From assembly GCA_021793745.1 (NCBI GenBank), contig JAJYSD010000037.1, positions 1 through 7,891 of the forward strand: 7,891 nucleotides of DNA. The letters are read 5' to 3'. The notes beneath the pieces were generated by a model that saw only the letters and a program-made list of their open reading frames with translations, made no database searches and had not been told where the DNA came from. The translations under genes were made by a program, and so were the position numbers. This document shows positions 6,415-7,891 of this stretch, piece after piece (the first letter of the stretch is position 1; the number at the start of each line of letters is the position of its first letter). Origin of the DNA: Bacillota bacterium (GTDB taxonomy: Bacteria > Bacillota > Bacilli > Thermoactinomycetales > DSM-44946).

Positions 6415-6566
6415 AGCGGTTTCCGTCCCAGGCCGGGGGAACGGGCATCCTCCCTTGCCCTGGGAAAGGCCCTTGAAAATGCGCCATCCCCTGCTGCAAG
6501 GGAGAGGCCCCTGCGGTTTCAGGGGACATCCGCCGGAGGATTATGAGAAGGGAGTCGAGGGAATCC
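6415..6566 (+). promoter_or_regulatory. bcd-lpd intergenic region with two hairpins
   Basis: This 152-base gap lies where buk sits in the Bacillus bkd operon. It holds a 7-bp stem TCCCAGG (6426-6432) / CCTGGGA (6459-6465) with a long loop, and a compact perfect hairpin CCCCTG-CGGTTT-CAGGGG (6508-6525) just before the start region of the next gene. Neither is followed by a T-run, so they are unlikely to be strong terminators. RNA processing, stability or translational effects are possible. TTGAAA (6473-6478) resembles a -35 box but has no matching -10. I see no ORF remnant of buk. Confidence 0.35.
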
Positions 6567-7891
6567 ATGGCTGAACAATACGATCTGGTGGTTTTGGGAG
6601 CGGGTCCGGGGGGTTATGTCGCTGCGATTCGCGCGGCGCAGCTGGGTATGAAGGTCGCCGTCGTCGAGAAGGACCAGGTGGGGGGAGCCTGCCTGCACAG
6701 GGGCTGCATCCCCAGCAAGTCGCTCCTTCGCAGCGCCGAAGTCTATCAGGAGATGAAGAAGAGCGAGGATTACGGCATCGCGGTGGAGGGCGTCCGCGTC
6801 GATTTCAGCCGCGTACAAAAGCGCAAGGCAAAGATCGTGAACCAGCTGCACCGGGGCGTTCAACATCTGCTCAAGAAAAACGGTGTTACCGTCGTGGAAG
6901 GCACGGGCCGCATCCTCGGGCCCTCCATCTTTTCACCCCAGGCGGGGACGGTTTCCGTGGAGAAAAAGGACGGGGGAGAGGCGGAAATGCTCGTTCCCCA
7001 GAATCTGTTGATCGCCACGGGCTCCCGCCCCCGCACCTTGCCCGGCCTGGAAGTGGACGGGCGTTATGTGATGAATTCCGATCACGCCCTGGAGATGGAG
7101 GAGCTTCCCCGCTCGATCGTCATCATCGGCGGCGGCGTTATCGGAATCGAGTGGGCCTCCATGTTGAATGACTTCGGCGTTGAAGTGACGGTGGTCGAAT
7201 TTGCCGATCGGATTTTGCCCTTCGAGGATCCGGACGTCTCCCGGGAGATGACCCGCCTCCTCAAAAAGCGAAAGGTGAAAATTTTGACGAAGGCCAAGGT
7301 GTTGCCGGAAAGCGTTCGAATCGAAGGAAATGCGGTCACCCTGAAGGCGGAAAAGGGAAATGAGACGGTGGAACTCACCGCGGAAAGGGTGCTGGTATCC
7401 GTCGGGCGGCAGGCCAACGTGGAAGGGATCGGCCTCGAGAATACCTCGGTCAAGGTGGAAAACGGCTTCATCCAGGTCAACGAGATGATGCAGACGGCGG
7501 AATCCCATATTTACGCCATCGGGGATGTGGTTGGTGGTTATCAGTTGGCCCATGTGGCCTCCCACGAGGGAATGGTGGCCGTGGAACACATGGCCGGCAA
7601 AAATCCGCCGCCGGTCAATCCCCAGCTGATCCCGCGCTGCACCTACTGCCGGCCGGAGATCGGGAGCATCGGCCTCACCGAGGAGGAGGCGAAACGGCAG
7701 GGGTATTCGGTCAAGGTGGGCAAATTCCCCTTCCGGGCGACGGGAAAATCCCTGGTATTCGGCGAAGTGGATGGTTTTATCAAAATCATTGCCGATCAGA
7801 AAACGGAGGACCTGCTCGGGGTTCATATCATCGGTCCCCACGCGACGGATCTGATTTCCGAAGCGGGGTTGGCCAAACTGCTGGATGCCAC
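6567..7891 (+). CDS. lpdV: Dihydrolipoyl dehydrogenase (E3), 3'-truncated by window edge
   Basis: FAD-dependent dihydrolipoyl dehydrogenase, which re-oxidises the lipoyl arm of E2 and reduces NAD. Next to bcd and bkdR, it is most likely the E3 of the branched-chain 2-oxo acid dehydrogenase complex. 441 residues are visible of an expected 470 or so. Seen are the FAD-binding GAGPGG (11-16), redox disulfide C42/C47 (GGACLHRGCIPSK), NAD-binding GGGVIG (188-193) followed by E211 (NAD preference), and the second FAD motif IYAIGD (315-320). The dimerisation domain is present to LLDA; the catalytic His-Glu pair (HxHPTxSE) lies beyond the edge. ATG 6567, with GAGGG five bases upstream, gives a family-like N-terminus. 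An in-frame ATG at 6543 has GGAGG only three bases away and would add eight residues (MRRESRES). E1 alpha, E1 beta and E2 genes are expected downstream. The lpdV symbol follows B. subtilis; a general lpdA role cannot be excluded. Confidence 0.95.
   Translation, partial: MAEQYDLVVLGAGPGGYVAAIRAAQLGMKVAVVEKDQVGGACLHRGCIPSKSLLRSAEVYQEMKKSEDYGIAVEGVRVDFSRVQKRKAKIVNQLHRGVQHLLKKNGVTVVEGTGRILGPSIFSPQAGTVSVEKKDGGEAEMLVPQNLLIATGSRPRTLPGLEVDGRYVMNSDHALEMEELPRSIVIIGGGVIGIEWASMLNDFGVEVTVVEFADRILPFEDPDVSREMTRLLKKRKVKILTKAKVLPESVRIEGNAVTLKAEKGNETVELTAERVLVSVGRQANVEGIGLENTSVKVENGFIQVNEMMQTAESHIYAIGDVVGGYQLAHVASHEGMVAVEHMAGKNPPPVNPQLIPRCTYCRPEIGSIGLTEEEAKRQGYSVKVGKFPFRATGKSLVFGEVDGFIKIIADQKTEDLLGVHIIGPHATDLISEAGLAKLLDA

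Noticed and set aside
6473..6501. Internal sigma-A promoter before the E3 gene based on TTGAAA
   Set aside because: No -10-like hexamer occurs 16-18 bases downstream.

Overview
The window looks like chromosome of a moderately GC-rich, Gram-positive Firmicute of the Bacillales type. A member of the Thermoactinomycetaceae or a similar thermophilic Bacillus relative would fit, but this is an inference. It rests on the Bacillus-style pairing of a DUF2627 (YqzF-like) gene with a BkdR-type sigma-54 activator, on a leucine dehydrogenase very close to those remembered from Geobacillus, on strong GGAGG-type ribosome binding sites, and on a SodF-like superoxide dismutase. I see no mobile element, CRISPR array, tRNA or rRNA. 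No gene-free stretch exceeds 300 bases; the longest is the 258-base bkdR-bcd gap.

Layout. (1) Positions 1-1469, plus strand: the 3' part of a family 2 glycosyltransferase, joined by an ATGA overlap to a divergent membrane phospho-sugar transferase of the MraY/WecA superfamily, followed by a terminator hairpin. (2) Positions 1519-2862, minus strand: a DUF2627 small membrane protein and, downstream of it, an Fe/Mn superoxide dismutase with an unusual N-terminal extension of about 130 residues. (3) Positions 2998-7891, plus strand: a branched-chain amino acid catabolic (bkd) locus with the activator gene bkdR, a 258-base control region, leucine dehydrogenase (bcd), and dihydrolipoyl dehydrogenase (the E3 of branched-chain 2-oxo acid dehydrogenase), which runs off the right edge.

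How the bkd genes work together: leucine dehydrogenase deaminates Leu, Ile and Val to 2-oxo acids. The dehydrogenase complex, with E3 here and E1 and E2 expected beyond the edge, converts these to branched acyl-CoAs, which are primers for iso/anteiso fatty acids or fuel. BkdR is expected to switch this on through sigma-54. The control region shows a near-perfect -24/-12 promoter at 5195-5212. About 100-150 bases upstream of the predicted transcript start are two matching 16-bp palindromes of the form CTGCAA-N4-TTGCAG, strong candidates for the BkdR enhancer. The predicted leader also carries a cre-like palindrome and a 25-codon upstream ORF ending inside the bcd ribosome binding site.

Most of the window is recognisable biology. 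The parts most worth a second look are the enhancer/promoter architecture before bcd, the absence of ptb and buk from their Bacillus positions, the extended SOD, and the Rossmann-like N-terminus of BkdR.
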